Shown in pieces: positions 1 through 11,030 of a DNA stretch of 64,000 bases; the stretch's first letter is position 1, and the number at the start of each line of letters is the position of its first letter. Origin of the DNA: Prorocentrum cordatum (Eukaryota; Sar; Dinophyceae; Prorocentrales; Prorocentraceae). A program made the position numbers and the translations under genes. The stretch covers positions 692,287 through 756,286 of the forward strand of contig CAUYUJ010019337.1 of assembly GCA_963575745.1 (NCBI GenBank). The letters are read 5' to 3'. The notes under the pieces were generated by a model, which saw only the letters and a list, made by a program, of their open reading frames with translations, had not been told where the DNA came from and did not search any database.

Positions 1-283
1 AAATACAGCTTGTCTACAGATCGCCACTTTGATTCTCCTTGTTTTTCTTTTCGAACAAAATTGCGCTGTCATGATGCCGCACAAGGAAGGGGCACGCAAG
101 AACAACTAATCAATCCAATGCCGACAGATCACCCGTTCGGTACTCAGAGATGTACGTTACGTGTGTATGCACAAAACCTGTCCGCACGATGCGGCTCGAG
201 GAGTCCCCGACGGGCCAAGGCCGCGGGAGAGCGGGAGGCAAGCTCCGCTTCCGCAACCTCGGCAACCGCCGGCAACCTTGGTT
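1..283. other. Retroelement debris flanking E1
   Basis: I see no convincing gene here. Bases 51-110 resemble 2537-2592 inside E1, so part of this stretch is a fragment of the same element family. Bases about 187-260 resemble the CTCGAGGAG-type leader found at 26610, 34350, 41215 and 56883. The stretch ends in AACCTTGGTT (274-283), the preferred insertion site of the local retroelements. Confidence 0.5.
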
Positions 284-722
284 TTTGAGTTTGAGTCAGG
301 GCGCGGACAGCTGTGACAGCTGAGCCCTAAGACTCCCAAACGGAGCACAGGGTAGCTAGAGAAGGCACCTCTTATCATCACACTGCCGAGCCACTGAGAC
401 ATAGGCATCGGAATAGGATGCAGGAACAAGGAAAAGGATGCAGCACAACATGTGAGAATGCAAAGGTGTTGGAACAGGTTAGAGAATGGTGTAAGAGCTG
501 GTTGAAACGCTACCCAAAACGTGTTCCACGGCCATACAATGCCGTTTTACTGCATTGATCAAAGCAACAGCCGATCAGCAGCATATCCTTCCACAGACCG
601 CCCTCCAACGAAGAAACCGTGGAGGCCGACTAGTTCATGTTTACGTTGTATATCACAGGCGAAGCAGAGTGAAAGTTAAAGTTGAAGTCTTGAACAGCGC
701 CAGGCGCCAGTTAAGGCCACAG

Positions 723-2555
723 TTAAGGCCAAAAGGTTACACAAAGGTTCCTAATGTGGCTCTGCAAGCGTTGTTCCATCAACCGTTGAGCACCACTTGA
801 GTAGAATGTCAAGCACCGCCAATGTCCGAAGCACCACCCTGCAATACGGTGCATCCTTATCTTGTCCAACCGACACAGCCCACAGGTTCTCTGGATGTCC
901 GCGTCCTCCCCCCCATCACGGCGCAAAGCCTCACAGAAACGGTGCAGAGCAGCCTGCTTCAAGTAAAAAGTTGCCCTCACTCGCTGGGTGGCCACAATAT
1001 CCCATGCGTGCAAGGCCGCATCCGAATCAACGTCCTCATCGCACTCTGATTGATAGCTATGCAACTCATCCACCTCCGTCTCCTTGTCGCCTTCGGGCAA
1101 CAAGGGCACAATTGGGGCGGGTAGAGCGGAAGAAACTGAATCGTGAAAAGAGGACGGAGGTTGGGGAGAATCGCAAGTAGATTGATGGGCCGACTTTGAC
1201 ATAGAAGAGCCAGTTAGAACTGCCTGAGCCTTCGCCCTTGCCCGCCCCCTGTTTCTGCGGTGCCTCTGGCCTTTCCCACGGCCAGCATCCTCCTCAGGAC
1301 TCGGCGCCTCCTCGGGACTCTAAATTCCCATTCGAAGTTTGTATGCCTTGAGCGCCTCGATCCGAGCATGAAACTCATCTTTCGGGAGCCGTTCGAATTC
1401 CCGCCAAAGAGCAACTGCATCGTCATTGGCACGGGCCCAGTCCCTGGCAGCTCGACACTCTGATCGATTGCTCTGCAACTCATCTGAACAGAGCCGGGAA
1501 GAAGATGCACAGTTATCTTTACGCTGGTCAACTTCGCACTCTCCGTGGGTTTTCGAGGATGCCAACGGCAGCGCCTCGGGGCCTCCACCTTCCCTTTGCA
1601 CTCGAGAATAATCCAAAGGAACTGAGTGCAGAGAATAATCCAAAGGAGCTGAGTGCAGAGAATAATCCAAAGGAACTGAGTGCAGTACAGCATCATTTGA
1701 TTGAGAAGCAAGCGACGCTTCTTCAGCAGCAACTGCCGTAGAACTCTCCACGGACTCAACATGAACATTCTCCTCCACCTCGTCCTTGAAATCCTTAAGA
1801 TCCCCCTGCTAATCCTTTCCATGGCAAGCTGAGTCTCCGTCAGAAGCTGAAGTGTGGCAACCTTCAGGGCGTGAGGCCGTATAACATGTATGATGAGAAT
1901 AATGCAACTGCTCATTCAGCAACCCCTCATTCTGCAACCCCACATCCTGCAACTCCTCATCATGCAACTCCTCTTTCCGAACACCTGGGTCAACAGAAGC
2001 CGACAGAGTGTCAGGAAATGGAGCGTGGCAAACTTCAGAGCTTGAATCCAAGAAAACAGTATGCTGAGAATAATGCAACTTCTCATTCAGCACCTCCTCA
2101 CTCTGCAAATCCTCATCCTGCAACTCCTCGTCCTGCAACTCCTCGTTCTGGACACCAGGATCAACAGAAACAGAGCCCAGTCTCGACTGCAACCCACCAT
2201 CTGGAGACTGCACCACATCTGGAGAATACGCAACCGAATGAGACGAGAAAGCTTCTCCACGATCAGTTGGCCCAGCGGGTTTAGCGACTCCGTCGAATGA
2301 GTCCAGCACCACACCCAGAGCCTCTAGCAAACAGATCTCTGGAGACTGCACCACGGCTGGAGACTGCACCACCTCAGGAGACTGCATCACCACTGGAACG
2401 CACTGCAGAGTATGGATGTCAAAGAGGGCTTGTCGAAACATGGCGAGTTTCAGCCTTCTCGCTCTCCGCCGCCACGACGAGGATGGGAAAGAAGAAACAG
2501 GATAAGATGTGGCGTACAAAGTAGAGGGCGACGAGGTACAAAATTGCGCTGTCAT
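723..2555 (-). pseudogene. E1 repeat-rich protein, two in-frame TAG stops
   Basis: One frame runs from ATG 2555 to a stop at 723 (about 610 codons), interrupted only by TAG at 1809-1811 and 1320-1322. I recognise no known family. The early part carries VVQSPE-type repeats. Two tandem units of about 57-60 residues follow, each opening with SVDPGV and rich in EELxDEEL. Then come short SxPLDYS repeats, and near 1320-1480 a conserved segment with ECRAARDWA, ALWREFERLP and an AYKLRMGI ending. That segment also ends the E5 protein (39489-40973), where the first TAG position is a Glu codon. This shows that the TAG is decay and not the natural end. The function is unknown; a role as a LINE-dependent passenger ORF is an inference. 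Confidence 0.6.
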
Positions 2556-2712
2556 GGCACCACACAGCAAGGGGCACCCCAATACAACAATCTGACTCCA
2601 CCCACTGCAGAGACAAGAGGTGCTCAAGCCGCCATCGCGAGGGCGCCGAGGCCCGGGAGGAGAGAGATGGACGGGCGGCCGAGGGCGGGCGGGGCACTCG
2701 TAGAGCTTGAGC

Positions 2713-2742
2713 CTTGAGCCAAAATGGCTTGAGCCAAAATGG
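2713..2742 (-). other. Tandem relict spliced leaders
   Basis: On the minus strand the 15-nt core CCATTTTGGCTCAAG occurs twice back to back (2742-2728 and 2727-2713), followed by a partial GCTCAAG (2712-2706). The core matches the 3' part of the conserved dinoflagellate SL. The array abuts the right-hand target duplication, so it marks the exact 5' end of the retroposed cDNA. Shortened tandem relics of this kind are the known signature of recycled mRNAs in dinoflagellate genomes. Confidence 0.9.
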
Positions 2743-2750
2743 CCTTGGTT

Positions 2751-3941
2751 ACCGCCGGGAACTCGTAGAGCTTCCTCGTGCAATGCGGGAAAGGCAAGCT
2801 CGCATTCCGCGCGCGCGAGGGTGCGGTTTCATGGAGGAGGACTCAAGGAGAAGAAGGAGTGTGGAGAAAGGATATGGAGGAGGGTGAGGCAGAGAAGGAG
2901 GAAGGAAGAACGCGAAGGATCAAGGAAGGCATCGTGATCGCTGAAAAAATTGAATACGAATAGTTTTCTGGTTCCAGCTCTGGAAGCGCGACGAGTTCGG
3001 GCATCTAGATACTTGAGACGAGCGCGTCTGATGATTAACTTCGGATCGCTGTGCCAAACAGCTCTATAGCTCATCTGCAGCTCGAGTTATCTCAAGAAAG
3101 TTACCACCATCTCTCTAAAAATTCAGCAGAGTACGGATAGTTTTTCGGACCCAGCTCTGGTAGCAGACCGAGTTCGGGCGTCTCGAGACTTTAGACTAGC
3201 GCTTCTGCCTATTCTTTTCCGACTGATGTGGACGACAGCTCTGTGGCCCATCTCCAGTTCCAGTTCAGTGAAGGAAATCATCACTATCTCTAAAACATTA
3301 GCAGAGTACCAATAGTTTGTTCTGACCCAGCTCTACTAGCAGACCGAGGTCAGGCATCTAGATGCGTTAGACTAGCGCGTATGATGGTGTTATTTCGATT
3401 GCTGTGCCAATAAGCTCTATAGCTCATCTGCAGCTCGAGCTACCTCAAGAAACTCATGCTCATCTTTTTTTTAAAGTAGCAGAGTACGAATAGCTTCGCT
3501 AACCCAGCTCTGATAGCAGACCGAAATCAGACATCTAGATACTTGAGACTTACGCGCATGACGATTCTAAAATGGATTCGGTGTGCCTACCAGCTCGGTA
3601 GCTCTCCCACAGCTCGAGTTAAGTGCAGAAAACCGAGAGAGCCTGCCAGGATGACACTAAACAGCCGATCCCATCCCGACGCTTTTTGGCAGTAATAGGT
3701 ACCCGATCGACATGAGATTAAGATGACGAGCGGGAATAAGATCGACTATGAGGAGAAAAAATACTAGAGCTATGACGAAGTATTGAATTCCGAGAATCGA
3801 AGTTATATATATATATATATGTGGTGCGTGTGTCCGTCGAAATTGTTTGCCATCTGGCCCCCCCAGCGCGCCGGAATTACCCCCCTAGCTTAGCCGCTAA
3901 TGCTCTTAGGGAAGCTACACAAGTCACTACCTTCATCCCGC
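2751..3941. repeat. Degenerate about 176-bp satellite block
   Basis: After the right half of the HT hairpin and an ACTCGTAGAGCTTCC end (2763-2782) comes a purine-rich piece also present at 27385-27480. Degenerate units follow, each with a GAATAGTTTT-like box, an AGCAGACCGAG box and a TGTAGCTCATCTGCAGCTCGAG-like hairpin. The block closes with a worn copy of the GGGAAGCTCTACGAGT end near 3910-3940. An AT dinucleotide run lies at about 3805-3822. No gene is seen. Confidence 0.6.
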
Positions 3942-3996
3942 GCCAGAACTGAAAGCCGGCGGTCAGCCGTCAACCTTGGTTTTTTGCTTTGCGCAG

Positions 3997-4076
3997 AGCC
4001 ACAGGCCTGAGTTCAGGCCCGCTCGAGCCACAGCCTGAGTTCAGGCCCGCTCGAGCCACAGCCTAAGCCCGCTCGA
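3997..4076 (-). repeat. Three tandem hairpin units in a LINE 3' end
   Basis: Three tandem units of about 25-29 bp each begin with GAGCCACAG. The first two contain GCCTGAGTTCAGGC, a 6-bp stem with a 2-nt turn; the third is shortened. They lie between the RNase H coding end and a terminus with a TTTTTTGCTTTGCGC run. This matches the hairpin arrays in the 3' regions of LINE D and the E elements. Confidence 0.6.
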
Positions 4077-4380
4077 GCGCCTGAAGGACCGCCACCACAC
4101 CTGTCAGGAGGTGCTTTGCAGCAAGAATTTCAGCCCGGGTCACTGCACACGAGGGCGGAAGACGAAAGGCTTCTGAGGCAACACTGCACCACCAGGAACC
4201 GTTCGGAGAAGCGGAGCCATCCAGATGACTAAGATGAAAAGGAAGCGCTGGAAGAATGCACAGATCGAGAACCGAGCCGCCGCCGGAACCATCAGAGGAA
4301 CGGCCTCCATCAAAGAAGCCTCTCACTCCGAGAACGTACGAAGCATTCACTGTTGATAATATGTAGCTGGGGTCGCCCAC
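4063..4380 (-). pseudogene. LINE fragment: end of permuted RNase H
   Basis: The minus-strand frame holds GFFDGGRSS followed by a Gly-rich strand and, about 60 residues on, TRAEILAAKHLL, then stops at 4063. These correspond to the first catalytic Asp and the Glu-bearing helix of RNase HI. In this element family they form the C-terminal end of ORF2. The homology fades near 4380, so the copy is 5'-truncated. It is joined to a hairpin-bearing 3' end and the usual CGTCAACCTTGG junction (3968-3981). Confidence 0.65.
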
Positions 4381-6536
4381 ACTGCCCCGAAACCAGCACC
4401 GCCGACGTCGCGCCAGTGAACAGGCAGGCAATGGTATGAGACTAAAATCAGCATACGAGTGCACATACCTGTGCAAAATAACACTGCACTTGTCTCTCAT
4501 GAGCCCTGCAAGCGGGGAGCGAAGGAAAGCCAGCGAGAGAGCGGGGGAGCCCAAAGAGACAAAGCGAGCCCAGGGGCGAAAGCAGCAAGGGGGAGAGAGG
4601 AGCGAAGAACAGCAGGGACTCAATCACAAGCATACTCATAAAACGCCGCCAAACATTGACCGACCATTTTGGACTGAAAGTGGTCGGTTTACCTTTTCTC
4701 TCTCACTCTCCGTTCCCATCGAAGCAGTCGACACACTCTGTAGCCCCACTCATAAAACTGCGAAGCAACACCGTGCGACCTGACGCCGTACTCACAGGGT
4801 CCATCAGAGACCACAGGGCACGAAGTCGGGCTACAACGCGGAGTGCCACACCAGCCCCACGATATCCAAGAGAGCTTGAACAAGTACGGAGGCCGTACGC
4901 CGATGGGCAATACCGATTCGCTCCCCAGTGGAAATGTAATGTAGGCATTGGCACATGTCAGGGAAGTGACCATACACTAGGGGGCCCGCCCAGGCTTGCA
5001 CGAAAGCACCCCGCTCCTCGCGGGGGCAGTGATGCCAAGCTCCTAAGAAGTCAACAACCCAAGTTCTCTGTGCATTCACGGACTCCTCATCACTCGAGTC
5101 GTCATCGTCGTCTTTCGGAAACAAGCCCAGGTATGCACGCAGCACGCTTGAGTCCACATACGGCCGCGGCAAGAGAGAATGAACCACATGATCCGCCGTG
5201 GATGCAAGCACTGGCGAAGTCTCCGCAACAGGCACCTCTTGTCGGAAACAATACCGTTTGATACGCATGGCTCGGGGGTCGATCGCAAGAGCAGGAAGAT
5301 GGACCGAGCAACTCGCATCCGAAGCGGGTGCAGCGGGAACGGCATCAGGGGTGGGATCGGCACCGCTCACTCTAGCACCTTCCGCCTCCACGGCAGCACC
5401 ATTCTCATACACATTGGGAGAAGACGGTGAGAGCATCGTAGCGCCCATTGTTGTAAGATTGACTGAGGCGCTCGCATCCGACACTAAGGCATCGGGAACG
5501 ACGTCAGGTACAGGCTCAACAAAAGTCACTCGAGCATCCTCCACCTCCACAGCAATACCACTCTCAGACACATTCGGAAAATGATGAGAAGTCGTCGTAA
5601 CGCCCGTTGCCGCTAGCTGGACCGAGGCACTCGCATCCGAAACTGATACATCGGGAACGGCATCAGAGACGGGATCAACACTAGCCACTCGAGCATCCTC
5701 CACCACGGCAATATCACTCTCAAGCACATTCGGAAAATGACGGGAAATCGTCGCAACGCTCGCTGCCGTTGCAGGAGAAACATACATCGGGAAGGAAGGC
5801 CCCACACCTGGTGTTGAAGAAGCTCGCACGCCTGTCCACGGAGCCGCCCCAGCAGGGCCGCGGCTACGACAGTAACGAGGTGCAACGATATCAGCACGAC
5901 AGAGGCCAGTAAAATCCCACCTGAAACGACGAAGACGTGGAACACCACCAGAGACGGTGCTTCACCTGTCTAGCACGTGAACGACGCCGTTGCGAGGGCG
6001 ACGCTTTCGCGACGGGCCTCCCCATCTGCTCATGTCAGGGCCCAACACGAGCATACAAGTTATTCACACACTTCGAGCACAGACAAACGTGAAGAGAAAA
6101 AATCAGATGCCATGCAACCCATGCGCTCTGAAACAAAATCAGAAGTCATGAAATCGGAAACAAAAGCCATAAGATTCAGACTCGTAGGGTTCACCGAAAC
6201 GAGCTCTGAGGCCAAAGGATTCATACTCATTGCGGACCAGCATAACAACGAGGCAAGTCACAGCAGAAAACGCCACCGCAAGATGCGGCAGCAGCTGCAC
6301 TGTAAACTGGGCCCGATCCAGCAACCGTACCACACAAGCACAAACAAGCACCTGCTGACCTGGAATAGCAAGCCGATGTCAGAACACGCAGAGCTTCCTG
6401 GCGGGGATGTCGTAGGACTCGCCCGAGCAGCGGCCGCCATCGCAAGGGGCACCGAGGCCCGGGGAGGAGGAAGAAAGACGGGCGGCCGAGGGCGAGGGAG
6501 CGCGGCGGGGGGGGCACCAAGGAGACTCGTAGAGCA
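4381..6536 (-). mobile_element. E2: repeat-protein retroelement, 5' leader to ORF
   Basis: On the minus strand, about 6536-6430 carries the GC-rich leader shared with E1 (2627-2705) and LINE C (19215-19335). Broken hydrophobic and low-complexity reading frames follow (about 6450-5900), then the repeat ORF at 5829-4831. The 5' boundary is where LINE A ends (about 6545). The 3' boundary is not clear, because the element runs into a LINE fragment near 4380-4640 without a recognisable tail. The 4434-4830 stretch holds nothing I can identify. Confidence 0.5.
4831..5829 (-). CDS. E2 repeat protein with RIKRYCF motif
   Basis: This 332-codon open frame ends in TAG at 4831. It opens at a GTG codon; the first in-frame ATG is 5785-5787, and earlier coding sequence may lie upstream in another frame. 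Three tandem units of about 60 residues each carry a FPNVxES-like start and an SDASxSV segment. Then comes MRIKRYCFRQE, which recurs in E4 (LRIRKYCFRKS) and E5 (LRMKRYCFKRT). An acidic run DDDDDSSDEES and a Trp/His-rich C-terminal region follow. I know no family with this layout. It is probably the passenger protein of a non-autonomous retroelement. Confidence 0.5.
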   Translation of the reverse strand: MRASSTPGVGPSFPMYVSPATAASVATISRHFPNVLESDIAVVEDARVASVDPVSDAVPDVSVSDASASVQLAATGVTTTSHHFPNVSESGIAVEVEDARVTFVEPVPDVVPDALVSDASASVNLTTMGATMLSPSSPNVYENGAAVEAEGARVSGADPTPDAVPAAPASDASCSVHLPALAIDPRAMRIKRYCFRQEVPVAETSPVLASTADHVVHSLLPRPYVDSSVLRAYLGLFPKDDDDDSSDEESVNAQRTWVVDFLGAWHHCPREERGAFVQAWAGPLVYGHFPDMCQCLHYISTGERIGIAHRRTASVLVQALLDIVGLVWHSAL

Positions 6537-6694
6537 ATATTGGTGTTTTGCGGTTTGCGGTCAGACCAGGCAGCGACCGCCAGGGCCGCAGGTCAAGTTA
6601 CCACAACAGGCAGAGACATGCCAAAAGCACGTGCTCTTTCAGTCCAGAGTGCTGGGCAGGCGGAGAGCGTGCCAAACGCACGAACTCTTGTAGG

Positions 6695-9600
6695 CTAGCA
6701 GAGACATGCCAAACGCACGAACTCTTGCAAGCCCGAGAGTAGGCGACAGGCAGCTCTTATTTCGGCTTGTGTGACAGTGCAGCTGGGAGGGAGAAGAAAG
6801 GCGTCAGCCATGATGTTATTGACCCAGATCGGTGCGTGATCATAGCCAACCAAACCAACTCGGGGGAAGAAGTGAGGGCTGGGGAGAAAAAAATAAGCAT
6901 GCACGTCAATAAGCCAACCACATCCAACATCCATTTCGGACCGCCCTCCGTCGAAAGCACCACGGAGAGCATTGATTTTGATGTTGCGATTACGGATCTC
7001 CTGAATGGTGTCATGTTTGTATATTTTCCCCGCGTGGCCCCTTCGTGCCCCCCAGGTCAACTCGTCCGCCCTTTCATTTCCTTCACGGTACACCCATTTG
7101 ATAATGTTGTGCCCTGCATTCGGAGGTCTCATATTGGCAATGGTGGTTAACTCATACAACTCATGTTGTGCCTCATGCAACGTGTTAGAATAAACAAGGT
7201 TAGAGGTCTGCCACACCCCTAAGAGCCAGTTGATCCCCACCTGCGAGTCACCCGCAAGTTCGACCGCGAGCGAATGTCTGTCAAACAGCCACTCCGACTG
7301 TTCTTCAAAGACTCTGGCCAACCTGATCGCTCTCTGCACCGCCTTGCCCTCGTTCTCCCCCTCCTCCTCCTCCGCCTTCATACAGTAATGTGCCTGCGGT
7401 TCCTTTCATACGAAATACTTGGGTATGTTATGTTGTACTTCATAGTGTGTGCACAGATCTCTACAGAATCTGATCCAATCCCTTTCCGCCCAGCCCAACG
7501 CACCTGCCATCCAGATCTCGGCGCCAACATTTTCAAAGAGCGAAGCCCAAGACGTGCAAGCACCGCTCTGTCCACCCGCACACTTACGGGCGAGCAACCC
7601 GGCCGACTTTGCGCCCACGCTTGCACAGAAAGCATCGATTTGATCACTCCATTGTTTCCCTCCCACCAGCATGAAAGCACGAGCCTGTAACGCCGCCCCG
7701 AGGTTCGATCTCGTTGACATGATCTTTCTAGCTTTTGTCCGCGGTCCCTCGGTCAACATACAGGCCCCCTCAGGGCCAGACACCGTGGGTAAGGTGGTCC
7801 CCAGGGTAACACGCCTCCTCTTTTGTCCATATTGACATTGTTTCGCATATTTTGTGATACGTTTACGGCGATTCCAGGTATGCGGCTGTGGTGGCTCCTC
7901 CCCAGATGGTGTGTTCCCGACTGACTCCCCGAGCTCTTGAGAACCCCCCGTCACCGAGGGTTCATTCTGCACAGAATCTGGTGAGGCATCCAACTCAACT
8001 AGGAAACAAGATAGCGCAACATCTTTGGCCCACATCCACTGTTTGTAGAGCGTGGGTTGGACCAGGCTGGGTTTGCCCATCTTCTGCAATATTTCCCTTC
8101 CCATGTCGAACATGCGACGGCCAAAGATGGACCAACTCACCTCGGGCTTTTTCCTTCGCCATACCAATTTGGACAGGAGCTCACCCACGCTCGCGTGAAT
8201 ATACTTCAACGTGCTCGTGTCTATGGCGATGCCCTCAATGCCATACAAAAAGCGTGTTTGCACCATCGTCACATATCTTCTCAGTTTCTTCTTCATCGCA
8301 ATATGCCTATTCATGAAAAAGGGGCGGGCACTCCAAAATGCTTTCTCCATTTCTTTCATTCTGTGTGCGATATCCACATGTGTTTTGAACTCTCTATCCA
8401 GCATAGTACCCAATATCTTCATTTTCGTCACCTGTTTGATGATGGCATGTGGCAATACTTTCTGCTCGTTTGTGCGCCTCTCCTGCTCAAACAGCTGGAG
8501 ATGGCTCGCACAGCTCATACCCTCTTGGCCCTCCCTTGGGCCAGCGGTTGGGACAATCAAAGGCACCTCCAAAGCATGATCACAACCTAGCTTCATATAT
8601 TCAAGACTACTCTCTTTGCACTCAAATCCAAAGCGACGCAGGGCATATGTCATGTCGGCAATCATACTTGTCATCTGGAATGAGATCCCTTCTCATGCCA
8701 TCCCTTAGCTACCTCATCAACGGCAGCAATGGAGAGGGCGATCCACAGGGTCGGTGCCTCGAGCGAGCCCGTGCGGACGCATCGGTTCCAAGGTACACCT
8801 GCTGTCGATACCTCTTGGGAGCGGAATTCCGCCTCGTTGTCGAGATAGCACTCGAGTAGTGCGTATGCAAGCTGATGTTCAACGCCAATATATTCCAGAG
8901 CATGTGCCGCCACAGGTACCGTAAAGGAATCAACAGCACAGGCCACGTCAAGGCTGGCGAGGTGGAGCACATGTGACTTCCCCCACTGAGCAGCATGGCG
9001 GCAGGCGTTTTTTAAGCCCCGCCGTTACTTCCTGACATCTACGCTCCGGCACAAAGCCATAGCATCGGACATGTTCTCCCGATCCCCTCGCTCTGATGCG
9101 CCGCTGAATTAGGTGAGTGAGGCACCCACTGTACCATCTCCCAGAGACACTGAGTAACACTAACCCCCTGGATTCGTCCAGAGAACACTTCAACTTGTTT
9201 TTTTTTTTTTCAGAATGACTGTGACGAGGATCTTTCTCCACGATTCTGGCGTGACGATCTGGCGCTGATAAAGGGACTGGAAGGCCTGCAGTACAAGACG
9301 GAGTGTTTCCCAGGAGAGTGTCTTGAGCATGGCTGCCGAAACGCCGTCTGACCCCACAGCCCTCCCCACTTTCAACTTCGCACGTGTCTGCAGCAGCACC
9401 CCCATGTCCAGCGGGCACTTGATACACCCCTCCTTCCTCATCTCCTCCTCCGCCCTCTTCCTCAGCTCCCTCAGGCATTGCACGGTGCGTGTCTTCTCTT
9501 CATCGCAGGAATATCTAGTGAGGCCGTGTCGACGGAGGGCCTCAGTCCATTTACTTCGATCAGTACATGGTACCCCATCGATAATCAAACTCCTCACAAT

Positions 9601-11030
9601 CGGTGTACGCTTCCTACCATCACGATAGGCATGTTCGATGCACTCTCTCTTCCTGGCCCTCCTAACTTTGTTCCACCTCCCCAACCACTTCCCCTCTCTT
9701 CCACAACTTATGCAAAGCATAGTGCGCCTGCCTGATCTGTACGTGCTCCTCCGACCATCTGGGTGTCCCTGAGCTCTTCCTCTGGGTTCCAGTCGGGGCC
9801 AACTCCGCGGCCTTCAGGAGGCCCTGACTCATGGACTCCAGGGGGTTGCCCATGACGCTGTTATCCACCATCCTCCTCCTCGCCCTTCTGGCCTGCTCCT
9901 TCTTATCCTTGTCGTTCTCCCCCACCTCCAAACCCACCTCCTCGCAATACTGTTTGGTACCCACCACCTCCCTGACTACTGTGTCGGATGCACTGCCGAA
10001 GATGTGTGAGCTGGGGAGAAGTGCACGGTCGAAAAGCGCAGCGGCATCACGTGAGGGCACACCAGGGTCCACATGCCAGTGTCATCTTCTTGGGAAGGCG
10101 GCTCGCACGATCCAACTGTATGTCCTCGATGCTCGGAGCCGTGAGTGAGAGAAGCTTATGGTCACTCCATAACGTGTCTAATGATACATCCCCTTCCAAA
10201 GATCTCTTTCTTCCAGCTGCCTCAGGAATAAGCCAAGTCGAGGTTGTTCGTGGGAGCTTCCAAGATTTGGGTACTGCTAAATAATCATACACATGCTCAT
10301 ATCCCCCCGTACTCCTCCACGTAGTGCCCCCCTCCTCCTTACAGCGCCTCGGAGCCCCAAAGGTGTTGGCCAGCTGGAGTCCCAAGATGCCCATGGTGGC
10401 CACTAGGGCCTCGCTCATGGCTCTTCTGATGATTCTCGCACGTTTTTCATGCCCATCACGCCCTCCGCGTTGATCAGGTAGAACCCCATCTCCCGAGACC
10501 TGCAAGTGCCCCGACAAGGAGTTCTGATGGACCTCAATATTAGCATCGATGCTGATGACGAGATGTTTGATATGATGAAGTTGTTGCAACTGCTTGCAAT
10601 CTACAGCACACTTCCTGAGAATGTCCTGGTAAAGTTGAACACTGCCCCATTCTGCCACTTCCGTCTTCCCCATCGTGCCCCTGTGGGGCAAATAAATTGA
10701 TGCAAAAATCAACGATTGAAACGCAACCACAGCATGTCTTACCCCAATACGCTGGTCTAGGAACTGTTTGGCGAGGTCCGAGCGGAAAAGAACACCAGCA
10801 TGTCCACTCGGGCTCCTCACGGTCTCCCCATTGTGGTTCTGAAAGTCTTCGCCTTCAGCCGAGAGAATTGCACGGAATGGTGAGTCGACCAACGACTCGT
10901 CCTGAATTTGATGTTGCGCCTCCTGCAGCCCGACCACATCAAAGTCACGGAGCGCCTGTAATGCTTCAGCTGCCGACGACTTCCCAAGCCTCCTGGCGTT
11001 CCAGCTAGCGAGCCGAAGGCCTGGGCACCC
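6695..11030 (-). pseudogene. LINE A ORF2 (endonuclease-RT-RNase H), broken
   Basis: Following the UGA at 11031-11033 the frame encodes an endonuclease/exonuclease/phosphatase fold: ASWNARRLG, then LQEAQ, ISIDANIEV and WSDHKLL, which carry the family's Glu, Asp/Asn and Asp/His. A frameshift at about 10075 moves the frame. The RT fingers (AVGSDGVSAAMLK) and motif A (SLDVACAVDSF) follow. About 118 bp around 8694 are missing relative to LINE B, deleting the WADN box; CTCATTCCAG microhomology lies at the join. The end holds permuted RNase H: GDSQVGINWLLG, YREGNERAD, AFDGGRSE and TQAEIRAACRLL. It cannot make an active enzyme. Confidence 0.85.

Larger units (their letters stand above)
284..2742 (-). 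mobile_element. E1: retrocopy of an SL trans-spliced mRNA
   Basis: This 2.46-kb unit is flanked by the direct repeat CCTTGGTT (276-283 and 2743-2750), which reads as a target-site duplication. Read on the minus strand it begins with two tandem 15-nt SL relics and a third 7-nt remnant. A GC-rich leader (2627-2705) follows, then a repeat-rich ORF, then a 3' end with a hairpin (CAGCTGTCACAGCTG near 310-325) and an A-rich terminus. The leader resembles those upstream of E2 and LINE C. The structure indicates reverse transcription of a mature trans-spliced mRNA, and the tandem relics imply more than one retroposition round. The last about 250 bp recur at 12653-12905 and 27222-27365. Confidence 0.85.

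Noticed and set aside
1318-1811. TAG reassigned as a sense codon in E1
   Set aside because: Two in-frame TAGs occur, but one position is a Glu codon in E5, LINE copies in the window have TAA, TGA and TAG stops in decayed copies, and intact LINE D uses ordinary sense codons. Decay explains this better.
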